Positions 39,406 to 52,600 of a DNA stretch of 64,000 bases are shown one piece after another (positions within the stretch are counted from its first letter, which is position 1; every line of letters begins with the position of its first letter). A program made the position numbers and the translations under genes. The notes under the pieces are model-generated. The model did not search any database. It had not been told where the DNA came from and saw only the letters and a list, made by a program, of their open reading frames with translations. The DNA is from Diploscapter coronatus (Eukaryota; Nematoda; Chromadorea; Rhabditida; Rhabditidae), in contig OZ038423.1 in NCBI GenBank assembly GCA_964036155.1, positions 22,707,249 to 22,771,248 of the forward strand, in the 5' to 3' direction.

Positions 39406-40440
39406 ATGCTGCGTCGGCCACTAACTGCATTCGACATCCAGGATTCGGACATCGAGCTGATGGAAAAGCAGATCAAGGAGAAACTCGCGCAGATCGCTGC
39501 CATCAAACAGGAAGAAGCGCAGGTAGTTAGAAAAGCACTTTTTCTTAAAATTCACACCGCAACAAACGACAAATGACGCATAGGAACAGAGGCGGAACGA
39601 AAGAAGTCGGTTAATTTAAAACATTTCTTAAAAAATATAATTTGGAGAGTTGAATTACGGCATTCTGTTTTCTTTTTCAGAAGACATTCATGCCGATCGA
39701 CAACGAGCATCCGCAGCCGCTGATGGAGTTGACACCGTCGAGCGGATTGGCGGTCAGTTTACAGGTAAATAGTAAGCAATAAATTACTAAAGAAATTGGT
39801 CTATCTTTCCTGCACTATTCTTTTAACCTACAGAATTTATAACGTGTATAATTTGCAGGACGACGCCAATCAGCCAGGGCCCTCGAATCGCGTCAACTTC
39901 GCCACGCCCACTCAAGGAAATAAGGGTAATCGAATTCTGCTAGAGAATTACGAACACCAATGTGGTCGTTAGAATGATTCTAGCCTTTTAAATTTGAAGC
40001 GTACAACGTATATTTGGAAAATTTGGCTAGAAATAGTAGTAGCGGCGACGAAGCGATGCGATTGAAACTCATTTGCAATATTTGGGTTTTTTGAAGCGTA
40101 CATTTTTTCCTATTCAGATTCTGAGATGTCGTCGAGCGACAACGCGATCATCACTTCGATGCCTCTCCCAGAGGACTACCCGATGCAGTCCTACAGCACT
40201 CCGCAAGCACTCGCGCAGGTATTTGGTTTTAAAAATAAACCAGGCAAGTTCGGAATTTAGGTTAAGTTTTGCCGAACTCGAAATCGAAATTCTGAACGCA
40301 CCTGAAATGAACTTTTAAGCTAACTGAGTAAAACTGTTGGGAAACTCCGTCAATATAATTTAATCATAGATCAAAGTTAACTAAAATAAAACTAATTTCA
40401 GCCCGGTGGACCATCCTCGTCCGCTAATGGAGAAACCTGA
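39406..40440 (+). CDS. Probable CDC26-like subunit of the anaphase-promoting complex
   Basis: Exons: 39406-39522, 39681-39764, 39859-39925, 40118-40218, 40402-40440; 408 nt, 135 aa. The N-terminus MLRRPLTAFDIQDSDIELME matches the conserved CDC26 start (MLRR, then Thr, then an acidic helix), the part that inserts into the TPR groove of APC6/CDC16 to stabilise it. A coiled-coil-like helix (EKQIKEKLAQIAAIKQEEAQ) follows, then a polar, probably disordered tail, as in CDC26 proteins, which are small and poorly conserved beyond the N-terminus. The ATG lies 5 nt after a CTCAG acceptor. AATAAA at 40606 is followed within 100 bp by the acceptor of rbm-28. Identification rests on about 25 residues. Confidence 0.65.
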
Positions 40441-40704
40441 CCGAGTTTGCCGGAGTTTTTATTTGACGACAGTTTTATTTACTCAAGTTTTGTACAAAAT
40501 ATTTGTCACGACAGATTTATTTTGACAACAACATTTTTCCTATTGAACCCCCACTCATTTTCGTCTTTCCTTTATTATTTTCCTGCTTCGGTTAAGGTTT
40601 GTGAAAATAAATATTTTTTTAGTTTTTTCTTACTCTTTCCTAAAAGTTTGAAACTTTTTGATATTTGAGTATGTTTCCTATTTTCGACTTTCATTTTTTT
40701 CCAG

Positions 40705-43700
40705 ATGTCTTTCGGAAGAGGTCGTGGTTTTCGGGGCGGCGGATTTCGCGGTCAAAATTCGAGAGGAGGCAGATATTTTCAGAACAGACAGAGAGATGAT
40801 GGAAAAGGTAGATTAATGTTTATAAAACTATTCGAGGAATTGCCACTTACGAAAGTATCTTTGACTAAAGAATATTTGTAATTTCAAATAAATTCTCTAA
40901 GCAATTTTACTACTTCGCACAATTACGACTCAACTGCCTGTCTTTCATAAGTACGGCTTTCGAAACATTTAGAAGCTTATATTAAAATAAAACGGACGAT
41001 GTTAAAATTCCAGACGGCAATTTCTATCGGAAAAGATCGAGCAATTTCGAGGAAGCTTACGGGTACAATTCGGCAAAATCAGAGCCCACGAATAAGCGAA
41101 CCAAATTCGAGGATCCTGATGAGGAAATGGTCGATCAAGGCAAGCCCGACATCGATAAGGAAATCAGAAATTTGAAAATTGGTGAGTTTAAAAAAACTAT
41201 TATAAGGTATTTTTAGAACATTTTTGGAGCATATTTATTGAAATTTAGATTTTTGAAAGACTTATTTTATCTGATATTTCATTTTCCGAAATATTTTTTT
41301 GTAAATTTTTCAAGGTTTTTTAAAGAAGAAATCTGAACTTTCAGAAAACCGCCGAAAGTTGTCGAATGAAGTCAAGAATAAGAAGCCGGTTGAAGTGAAG
41401 AAGGGAGAAACGGAGAGCTCGGATGAAGATGATGGAAAGGACGAAAAGCCCGGCAAGAGATTGAAAATGAAGGACATCCACAGAGATGCGAAATACAAGG
41501 CATTCCGCATCGTCATCAGGAATCTCGCTTGGACGGTAAAAATTTGAAATTTAACAAATTCGGAAAAATCAACACTATTCTGAAAATATTTCAGGCAGTA
41601 GTGAAAAATTAGATTTTCTAGAGATAGAATTTAGTTATTTTAAAAGTAAGACTTTTCGGATTTCAAATTTCAGACCAAGAAAGAAGATCTCCAAAATGCA
41701 TGTGCGAAATTCGGACCATTTACCGAAATAGTCCTTCCGCCGTCGAAAAGGGTGAAATTTTTTAATATTACGAAAATTTCAATGAATTGAGGATTAACTT
41801 TCCGTCGAATTTTTTTAAAACGTACAATTTCGAAAAGTAAAACATATGGCTTTATCATACTATCTTTCCCAAAAATTGATGGAAGTCGTGCATTTGAAAT
41901 TCATGTAATTTTTCGTTCAAATTGAAGTCGAAGAAAGGTCAACTTCCAATGAAATTGTGAAACATCGGGAATTCTTTTGAAACACACCTTTCAGATCGCC
42001 GAGAAACCAGGAACCTGTGCCGGTTACTGCTTCGTTCAGTTCAAATCCAAGGAATCTGCCGAGGCGGCCAGAGAGCATTTCAACAACAATAAATTCTTGG
42101 TATTTTAAATGTTTTTAAAAATTGATTTAAAAAATATATCCCATTTTTAAAAGTTAGAAAAATTCATGAAAGCTCATTTAGTAAACTCACTATCTCTTTA
42201 GATACAAAAATAATTCTTGGTTTTTTTCTACTCCTATAAATAAGGTTTATTTTGAAAGATAGGGAAATGCAAGGAAACTCGTTTAGTTCTTTCATTATTA
42301 TTTTTACGTTTCAAAATAATCTAAAAATAAAAATAGAAAATTTCAGGGCCGTTCGGTGGCTGCCGATTACGCTCTGCCCAAGGACACTTTCGTGACGATG
42401 GTGCACGAAGAGAAGGAGATGCTCAAGAATAAAGTCAAGGTATTTTTTAGAACTAGACAGACTTTTAGCCAGAATAGAAATTTATTGAGGAGTGAGGCCC
42501 GAAATACGACTTTAGCGGGAACTTTTGGCTTAAGGGAAACCACATAAAAGACCCGATATTATCCCTAGCTAGATCTGATTTTGGCTTATTTTTCTAGAAA
42601 AAGTAAGAAATTTCAGGTCGAAAAGGAGGAGCCAAGCCTGTCGAAGAAAACCGAAGAGAAGTCACCCGTGAAAGTGGAGGCCAAAGATGGGAAGGAGAGT
42701 GAAAGGTGGGTTTTATTCATGTACTATTCATAGGCAATTTATTATATTTTCCGAAAACTCGTCACCTTTTCAGTTTTTGTGAAACATAATCTATTTTAAT
42801 GAGTTTTTTTTTAAAAATGATTTGAAAGAAACAACTTGAATTCACAAATTGATTAATCAACTTTCAATTAAAATAGCTTGGTTATTTTTGAAACTTATCA
42901 AATAATTAAAGAATGTTTATTTTGAATTTTCAGTGATGCAGAAATGGATGAAGAAAATGAAGATGAGGAGTCGGATCTGGAAAATGAGGATGAAGAAGAC
43001 AGTGAACCTGAACAGAAACCCAAGAAACAAAACAAGACGGATAAGGCCATCGAAGAGGAGAGGGTCATTTTCCTGAGGTTCGCATTTTTATCCTTCTAAA
43101 GACGGAATTTCTTGTTTTATGTTTCAGAAGAAAATTGTCTGAAACCATTTGCAATAGTTCTATTGTCCTATCGTTTAAGACTATGAAAAGTCACTATCTG
43201 ACAATGATTCTAATCAATTTTCGCCGTGCTTCAAAACAAATTAGGAACGCTTTTTCAACCTTCTCAGTTATTGCAGACAGGATTCTCTTATAAAATCAAA
43301 TATTTGAATTATTCCAGCTGGTTTTTCTAGCCTATTCTTTATCGTAGAACGAAATATACGATTTTCAGAGGACTTTCCTTCGACACGACTAACGAAGTGC
43401 TGAAAGAGGAAATGTCGAAATTTGGCACTGCTCAATTAGCGCTCATCTGCGTGTTTAAAGACAGCGGGCATCCGAAAGGTAAATTAGACCACGTTCACTT
43501 TTTTCAGTAAATTCAGATAAAAAGAAAGATACGATCATTTTAGGAACCGGATTCGTGCACTTTTCGAGTAATGAAGAGGCAAAGAAATGCATCAAAAAGT
43601 CTGAAGAAAGGGAGCTGATTATCGGTAAAATTCATGCGAATGTTAAAAAATCTGAAAATTTTGAGAAACTTGTTGCGATTTTCAGATGGTCAAACCATCA

Positions 43701-46171
43701 CGGCGGCGCTGGCTCTACCCAGAGAGAAAGCCGAAGAAATGGAAAAGGAGAGGTTGAAGAAGGTTCATCTAATTCATTTATGGATAAAATAAAAACTGGC
43801 TCTCCAATTTTCACTAAACTTTCATCGAAATTATTTTGGTGTCTAAAAATTTTTGAATTTACATCAATATCAGCTTGTCAAGATACAAATTTGTTGCACT
43901 TGTGATACGTTTCAAAACCATATTTAATACTAGTTTTTTACAAAAGTAATTAATTACGGGTTCATTCCTCGGGCAACTGCTATATGTCGCGCACTATTCG
44001 ACTATATGACGTGACCTTTTTCTATATAACCAGAGGTTTCTGATCTGTCTTTTTTTCCATATTATCTCTCCCTCCCTCGTCCCTTACCCTCAATTATACT
44101 CCACGTCAAATAGTGAAACACCGCGCGTCATTTGAGCTCACGACATCCCGTCATTACGACATATAATAATCACCATTCCGGTATTAGCAAAAACGAGAAT
44201 TCAGATCCCGAAAGACAACCGCAACCTGCGTCTGCTGCGTTTCGGAGTGATTCGCGAGGGCACGGCAGCGGCCAAAGGAATGAGTGAGGGCGACGCGGCA
44301 AAGAGGAAGCAACTCACTCTCGCCGCCAAGAAGAAACTGGAAAACCTCACCATGTAAGTTGCAAGATTTTGAATATTAATTAATTCATTATGAAACTTCA
44401 TCAATGCTATACTTTGGTCATGCATTCAATTATTCTAAAAAAATCCTCTTGAAATTTCTTCAAAATAATTGGAAAAAATTGTACTGAAAACTTGTGTAAT
44501 TTGCAAAATTTTAAAGATACTTTCTGAAAGTTAAAGGATGTTGGACTTCTGATAGAAACCTGTTATAATTTTCAAAGGAAGAAAATCTTGACTAGGTTTC
44601 ACATTTCTAGGCTCAAACACTGATTTTCACGTTGTTATTCTTTGCTCGTAGTCAGAGTGAGCAATTTGAAGGAATAAATCATTTTAGGTTCGTCTCGCCG
44701 CTTCGTTTGATGATCCACAATTTACCCCAGAAAGTGGACGACGCTAAATTGAGGCAGATCTGTCAAAACGCTGCTGGAGGCAAGGCGGAAATCAGTGAAT
44801 GCAGGGTTTGGAAGGATAAGGACAGACTCGATAAAAGCGTGAGTTTGTAAAGTTCGATGGAGCGCCGAAAATTATAGCTTATAGATGAAAGAATGTTTGA
44901 GACTTATTTAAAAAAGGGCTTGACAATTGTGAAATTTGGCTTTTCTAGAAACCTATTTGAAATATTTTCATCAAAAAAGAGCAACGACTAACTTTAAGAC
45001 ACTTTTACTTTGAATTTATTTTCATTGAAACATACCCAGAAAATTTCAGAATCAACCAAAATCGGCCGGCTTTGGTTTCGTGGCGTTTTCCGAGCACACC
45101 GATGCGTTGAATTGCCTGATGAAGTTGAACAACAACCCGGAGACTTTTTCGAGCGACAAAAGACCGATTGTCGAATTTTCCATAGAGGATTTGAGGGCTT
45201 TGCAATTGAAGGCACATTTTTATTGTTTTATTTATATTCTTTTTTGAGAAAAATATTACTTCTTTTCTATTTGTTATTTTAAAGATGTTTTATTTTCGAA
45301 GGAATTTATTTCAGGAGCAAAGAAAAGCGAAGAGCAAAGGCATAGAAGTCCCTGTGAAGGCGCTCAGCGATAAAATCAAGCAGCAGGTAGAATTTTTCTT
45401 TAATTTTCTATGTTTCAAAACGTCTTTCAGATAATTTTTAGCAAAGCGTTAATCACGCAATCAGAATTATGCGTTTTAGAGAGATCTTGTGAAAATAGCT
45501 ATCTTACAGAAATTCATCAAATAATTCATTATGTTTCAAGAAAAATTAAATATCTCATCAAAATTTGATGGGTAATGGAAGTTGACAAAGAATTTGCGGA
45601 AAAATAGTTTCAACAAAATTCGGGTTTTTCAGGTCCGTCAGTCAATTGGCCAAATGCACTCTGCGGGCATGAAGTTCTTGCCAAAATTCGTCGGTAAAAA
45701 ACTCAGACATCGAAATTTGACCGGCAAAAAGAAGAAGCAGGTTGAAGCCAAGAAAAAAGCTGTGAGTTCTTTTTCTGATTTTTTAGAACGTGTGTCAGGA
45801 GTCTTAAAGCATATGATTGAGATAAATAAGAATCAACTCTGTCGGTACGAAGATTGAAAAAAGTTGGTTCTAAAAAATTATTCTCGATTTGTTTAAGTTT
45901 CAGAGAAAAATTAGCTCTTATCTCATGCTTTATAGTTAATCTGTCACGTATACAGTAGACATTAAGAAAAATATCTAAAATCCAAAGTCGATGTTTTCCT
46001 TTCATAATTTTTAACTTGCAGAAAGCCGCCAAACACGGTAAACCTCTGCCTCCCCCGCAGAAGAAGAAAACCGCGAAGTCTATCAAAAAGCCGACAAAAT
46101 CCGAAGCGAATAAACAGGTGAAAAAGAGGAACAAAAAGTCCGTCACCAAATATCTCACCTTGTCCGGATAA
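40705..46171 (+). CDS. rbm-28: RBM-28 / Nop4-type multi-RRM nucleolar protein
   Basis: Exons: 40705-40807, 41014-41181, 41345-41535, 41674-41751, 41995-42099, 42347-42439, 42617-42705, 42934-43077, 43369-43478, 43544-43624, 43686-43762, 44205-44353, 44688-44838, 45050-45211, 45315-45386, 45633-45761, 46022-46171; 2052 nt, 683 aa. After an RG-rich start (MSFGRGRGFRGGGFRGQNSR) come three RRMs: RIVIRNLAWT with AGYCFVQFKS, VIFLRGLSFDTTNEVLKEEM with GTGFVHFSS, and LRLMIHNLPQKVDD with GFGFVAFSEH. An acidic region and a long Lys-rich tail follow. Homologues act in the nucleolus in large-subunit pre-rRNA processing. TTTTTTCCAG directly abuts the ATG, so the leader would add no native 5' UTR. The intron after 45211 starts with GC (AAG|GCACAT), which the conserved frame requires. 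AATAAA lies at 46419. Confidence 0.92.
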
Positions 46172-46615
46172 TCAGCGTTGATTATTTTTATTTTTATTTT
46201 TTAAAACTCTTTCCAGAAATTTATTTATCTTACTGTAGAAGACACTTGGTTTTATTTTTTTTTCAGAAAATGAGTTATTTTTGCAGTAGACTGGATTTTA
46301 TATCGGTAACTTGTAAAATTCCTAGAAATTATAGGTTTTTCAAGTCACTGATTCACCTTTCTTGTTTTCGTTATCCAATTTTGTTGAGCGTTGTTATTTT
46401 CTTGTTGAAGATTTAAAGAATAAAGTTTATCGTTTCATTTGCTTTCCTTTTTGAAAAATGGTTTGAAAGCCTAACAGAAATAACTCTGGAATTTGGGATG
46501 TCCATTTTCGAGACTTTCGAAAGGTTTCGCCATTTAATAGTCCCGCCCTATTTTGCTATCCTTTCAATAAATGCAATACTTCGAAGAAGCTCATTTTTAG
46601 GTCTATTTTTTCAGA
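46172..46615. other. Spacer between rbm-28 and the HEAT-like gene
   Basis: T-rich 444 bp with AATAAA at 46419 and ending in TTTTTTCAG (46606-46614) one base before the next ATG. This arrangement (poly(A) signal, U-rich stretch, trans-splice acceptor) is what a nematode operon spacer looks like, though longer than the usual ~100 bp. Confidence 0.5.
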
Positions 46616-49600
46616 ATGAAGCATAAAGTGGACATTCCCTCGTTGATGGACGTGGTTTTCTCGAAAATCGAGGATTTGGATGAATTGCCGCACGAAGTCG
46701 ACGACACGATGATCGACAAGATTCTGGACGTCGCCAAGGATCAGGGTCAGATTTTTATTTATTTTTCGAAGTCAATGCGATTTAAACTTCAAGAGATTGC
46801 CACAAAATGGGAAAATTGTCCTCTATCATTTTGTGATTGTTGTACATATATTCTTCAGAAGTATGCATTTTGTTGGAAGAAGCATAATTTCAGAAAGTTT
46901 CAATATGTTGAATAATAATTGAAGAATTTCAGAAGAGAACAAATATTTGGGATAAATACAATTGAAAAATCACAGCTAAACGAGTTTAGTTTTACTGAGA
47001 AAAATAGGGCATTTTCTGAACCGTATTCAAAAATTTCAGTTCATCTTCTGAGATTTTTCATCATTGATCGAGCTAGGAATTTCGAGCCGAAAAGCAGGGA
47101 AATCCCGACGATTCTGCTGACGAAAATGGTCCAGGATCTGACTCAGGACAAACGGATTATCAATGATGACGTCAACGAGCAAGGTGGGCTTTTCGAAAAT
47201 AATATTTTGTTCGTCTGTTTGTCAGTCGGTCTCCAGGATATTGATAATTTATTTCATAGGTGGCATTTATTATTTAAAACACAAAACTATTTATTTTAAA
47301 GTTCTAAAGATTCTCCAAACCGTCGATTATCAGTCTTTGAATCGGAAACTTATTATGCTTTCTTCGAAACATACGATTCTTCAAAATTTAGTTTCAACAC
47401 GCGTTCACTGCACCTTTCCAATAAAAAATCATGGTTATTTCAGAAATATATCGCTTTTCAGACCTCGAATCCTTGGTGAATTTTCTGCGCAAACTCGGAA
47501 CGGTGCTGATGTCCTCTAGCCCCTCGTCTTCGCCCCGTCTTCAATGTACCATTTTGGATTGTTTCTGTCAGACTTGGCTACTCGGGAAAGCCACTGAATG
47601 CAATGGTAAGAATTTGTAAACTTTTCAAAGAAATACGCCTGTAAAATTCACTAGTTGTACGCCACCACTATTTTTGTCATTTTAATTTACAAACTTTGAA
47701 GTTAGGGAGATGAAGAAGAAAACTTATGAATTTTAAAGAAGTTTTCAGAGAAAGCATCGTTTCTCACTGAAAAAATCTGATTCATTAACTTCTTTATCTT
47801 TCAGCAGAAATATTTGTCTTTTATTTTTCAGAACTCTTCAGTTGGTGCTGCGATAAGCTCGCTGATAAAGGCTGTACGCTTTTTGTCCAGGTATTTTTAA
47901 AACAAATTTTCATCGTTTTTAAAATATTATTGCTTTTTCAGACAGCTATCGTGAAATTCCTTTTGAAAAACGTGGATTCGCTGCCAGGCGAGAAAATCGA
48001 GCCGATCTACGCATTTTTCATCGCCAAAATCAATCCAAATAATGTAGGTTTTAAGATGTTTATATAGTCTGAGAGCTGAAGCTAAACTAATTGATGGCAC
48101 ACCCTGATGAAAACATTCAAAATTCTTGTAGTTTTCATGCTTTTAAAAAAACATTTTACTTTTCTGAAATTATTGTTTTTTGTGCTTATAAAATCATCCA
48201 AAATTTCCATTTTACTAAAGGTTTCACTGATTTCAGAAATACCTAGTTGAAGAAGAGCTTTCGTTATCCTCCTCACATTCTAATCCTTTCTAAAGTAAAA
48301 CTTTTAGATTCACTCATCAGCGCATTACCTGGAGATTCTGTCGGCCAAACCTGGTCTCCTGTCGTTGGAAGATCGATTGAAAGTGCTGAAGTACGCCCAG
48401 AATACGAGCCACGATCTACCATCCAAAATGATGCCTCACATCATCAGGATTTGGTGAGATTTTGAAGATATTTTAATATTTCATCCTTAAAAGTTGGGGA
48501 CTAAAAATTTGAAGATTTTCGAATATCTTAAAACTCTCGAAACTTATCTTGACTCTTGGAATGACTGAATTTTTGAAATTGCCCATGATTTGAAACATTT
48601 TTCAAAGATTTATATGATCTTACTCAACCTCGTGAACTTCGCTTTTTGAAACTTTCCTAAATTTAAGAACTCTTGAAACGTATTTAATTTTCTCAGCGAT
48701 CTGAAGAACTCGGGGCAATGCGAGTCGATTTTTTCGAAATAAAAATGAAATTTTAAGTTTCAGTGACATGAAGCATTTCGACGCCGAATTGCTGAAGGGG
48801 GAATGGAAGAACAGTCGGAATCGAATCAGGATCGGAGTCGGCTTTCTGGCAAGGTTAGTTTTACTTTATTGTTTTACTACAGTCGTGAAATCGCATTGAT
48901 TGTCCTACGATAATTTGGCTTAGGATCTTTCGCGAAGCTTATTTAGTTTTTGAGTTTGCGCGAAATAGCTTTTCTTCTTATTTTGATGAATCTAATTGGT
49001 GTCTACTTTCAGCTAAAGTCATTCAAAAAATTTATTTACAAATTGCAAACAAAGAAAAACCTAGTGATTTTGAGACTCGCCTAGATGTGACTGGACGATG
49101 GGTAGACCTGATCGCAGATGAGGTTGTGGGTGGGAATGGCAGACAGCGCTGCGATCAGAATGCCCGTCGCATCAGCCACTGATACGGCGGACAACGCGAA
49201 TTCACGGATTTTTTCGTCCACCTAAAATTACTAGTCAAAAATTGACGTAAAATTTGTTTTTTTGTCCTTTAAAAATGAGTTTCGAGTTTTCTGAATCTTC
49301 GTGAAATTTTCGAGAATATTACTAGGCGAAGACATTTCAAGAATGCGATAAACAAACAATTCTTCACTATGAATCTTTGCGAAACTTAGGAAATTTGCTA
49401 TTTTTGAACCAAAATCTGATCACTTGGCACATGGACCCCAAAAACTTTAGACAAGGAAGTAATTTTAGAAGATTTGAATGAAGTATCATTTTGATGATTT
49501 TTTGTGATGGCGACTTTCGCAACTTTATCACATTCATTCTAGAGAGGTGGAACCAAGAACAAAAATGATGATGTGAGATTTCATCGGAATCTACAAAAAC

Positions 49601-52600
49601 TGAGACCATATTTTCAGGGTTTTCTAGGATGAAATGAAAAGGAAATGTGTTACGGTTTCAGCTATTTTAAGGCAAATGGTAGCTTCCATGACTGAAGTTT
49701 CCTTCTTGATTTTGGAGTCAACTTTGGATATGTTTTGAAAAATCTTCGGTATTGTCGAAATGACTTGGATGTTGATTTTTTGAGCGGTCGCGTTTCTAGT
49801 TAACGATAAAATGGGAAGATTATGAATATGTTTCGGAAAAAGTCAAAAGTTTTATCAGATTTAGCTTAGTTTGTTAGGCCGTTTACTTTCTCTAGATAAT
49901 TTAAACTTCGATTTTTAATTCAAAGATCCACCGACCTTTCTGTGAATATGATGAAAGGCATTCGCATAGGCCCATCCCCCGATAAGTCCTTCGTAAATGA
50001 CAATTCCGGCCGCTATCCCGAAATGATAGAAGAATGGATTGTAGGCGTTGATCACAAACAGAATTAGGTTGATCATCTAGAACTTTCGTTTAATCAAATG
50101 GACTATAATAGTCGAGTGTTGTCAGCGAAGTTATGAGAATATTCGATTTTGAAACATTTCGAGTATTTTTAATTTAGTTGGGCTAGAGTTAGAATGCTCT
50201 TGTAAAAAAACCTATGCAGATTAGGTATCTTTTGAAACGTATCATCAATCTTGAAAATATTCAAGAGAAACTTGATCAGATCATTTTCCTCTAGATTGTT
50301 TAAAATATTTTTAAAAACGTTTAATATTGCCTGTAAAAAGGGCATTAATGCGATCGAGAACATCCCGGAATGTATCAAATTGACCGAAGATCGAGATATG
50401 AAACATCCGATCGCGTAGCAAACCTAAAATGATTCCTTTTGTTTCAGAAAATTCTAGAGCTTATTGTTTGATAAGAATAACTCATAAATCTGATTATTAT
50501 AAGTTTCAAAAGTTCTTCGTTATTTATTATTTCAGACTTTGGTTAATTCTCTTGGACCACGAATCTCTAAAAAATGTTTATATGAAAAAGAATAAGAGTT
50601 CAATTTTTAATCACGAATTTTTACTTACCGCAAACCATCTGTACTGTTCTGTAGGTGACTTCGAGAAACTATGATTGCAATCAAAAATCGTCAATTCATG
50701 CTAAATTGCAGTTTTTTTTTAAACTGATATTTTTAAAACTCACGATTCCTTGATTTATCAGATATTCGGTGAAATATACAATGACTAGTGGGATCATATA
50801 TTTGTAGAGGAGCTAAATTTGTCCCTGTTAGTTGTTGAGAAAATCTAAACCTACTGTAAGATGCTTCATTTTCGACATTAGCGAGTCGCCATGAATGTTA
50901 TGTTCGTTGGAAATTCCCCTAAAACATCGATTCATTGAGTTTTGAAAAATAGAACGTACTTTTTAAAATCGATCCACGTTGATGGGTCAGAGATTTTGAG
51001 ACGTCTAATCGTATCGGGGATTTCGATGATACAGAAGTAACTAAACTTGACATTTTATCTTTTTAGTTTCGACGGAATAGATGTATCGATTTATCCTCCT
51101 CGTTTCTGCTATATAGAATTTAATGAAACGCAACGTATTTAAGAAAAAAACTCGAAAGTTCGATTTTGTATAAATTTTTCCCATACAATAAGGCGACCAC
51201 AGTCTGCCATGCCCAATACTTTGAAAAAACAACCAAAAATGAAGATATTGTGTGAAAACGAGAGAAGAAAAGGGTCTTGTTGAGACTTTTCTTCTCTATC
51301 TTCATTAGTCGCCTCTCAATTTCTCCAAAATATCGTAAACGGATCGCATTTTTAGAGTATAAGACTGAGGAATCAAATTTTCATTTGGGTAGAAATTGTG
51401 GAAATATTTCGAGAGATAGAACCCAATCATTTCCAAAGGCTTATTTTTAACAAAAGAAAGTACAGATATTCAAGTTTTTTTTCATAAAAATCCGTAATTC
51501 TTACGTGACAATCAGGACGAATATCGGGGGAACTAGGATAACGAACATAGCGATGCGAGGGTCCAAATCGAGCAGGCTATCATCTGTCAACGAGGCGTAG
51601 ATCATTGAACCCGCAACCCCGGCCATTCCTGTGCCAGATGACCAAGCTCCAATCGTGTACCTAATTAGGGAGTGGTTAAGTAGGGTAGTTATCTTTTTTG
51701 GTATGTGTGGAATCCTTTGAGAGTGTATACATTCGTTAGCTTTTCGGTTAAGAACATTTAATATTTGAAATGGATAATTAACTACGAAATTTGATAACTG
51801 AATAATTAAATGATAATTGGGTAATTAACTCGAGCTAATTAAAGGCTTACTTATCGTAGTGCGACGCTAAGCCCAAAAATGACGATTCTCCAAATCCATA
51901 AGCCAACGAGCAAATCAGAACTCCGCAAAGCCGCATCGTCAGAGATTCAGATAGGGCGGCTAATAATAAAGCGATCCCCTGAGCGATACAAAGAAGCACT
52001 TGACGGAGACTAAAATTTATCTTTTTGTTTGTAAAAAATGAGGTCTTTGTTGAAATGACTATCTAGTTTTATTGGAAAATTTGTTGCCCTATGATTTTCT
52101 AATTTCACCTGTAAGGAATACGATGGATGAAAAATGGCGCTAGAATTTTTATGATGAGAGCCGGAACGATGTTGCAAATCAAAACGTAGCCGGTACTCTT
52201 CGTGGTACAATGGAAGTGGTTGCGTTTAGCCTAAATTAGGAACTTCCCGTGCTGACAAACAACCATCTGATCATTACTATAATTTGTTTACATCATTTTA
52301 TAACTTTTAAAACCCATTCCAAGATGAACTTTTGGACTAATAACATACCCTTTCAAACCAAAAATATTTTCACTCTGCGAAATCGAAAACAAGGTTAGCC
52401 CAACTTTTGTTTTTATTGACTGATTTTGAACGGAGATTATTTCGGTCATAAAATTTTCGGGCTAACCAGACACAAGTCGTTGGGATTAGAGAAGAGCGTA
52501 TGATTCAAGGGAGTTGAGCCCTCAGTTCGGGTTGATCTGGTTGAACTGTGATTCGAGGCATCGGATAGGATATCCTTAGCTGCTGTGAGCATCACAACAT

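Noticed and set aside
43950..44000. tRNA-like B box (GGGTTCATTCC) in an rbm-28 intron
   Set aside because: No matching A box, acceptor stem or anticodon arm upstream.
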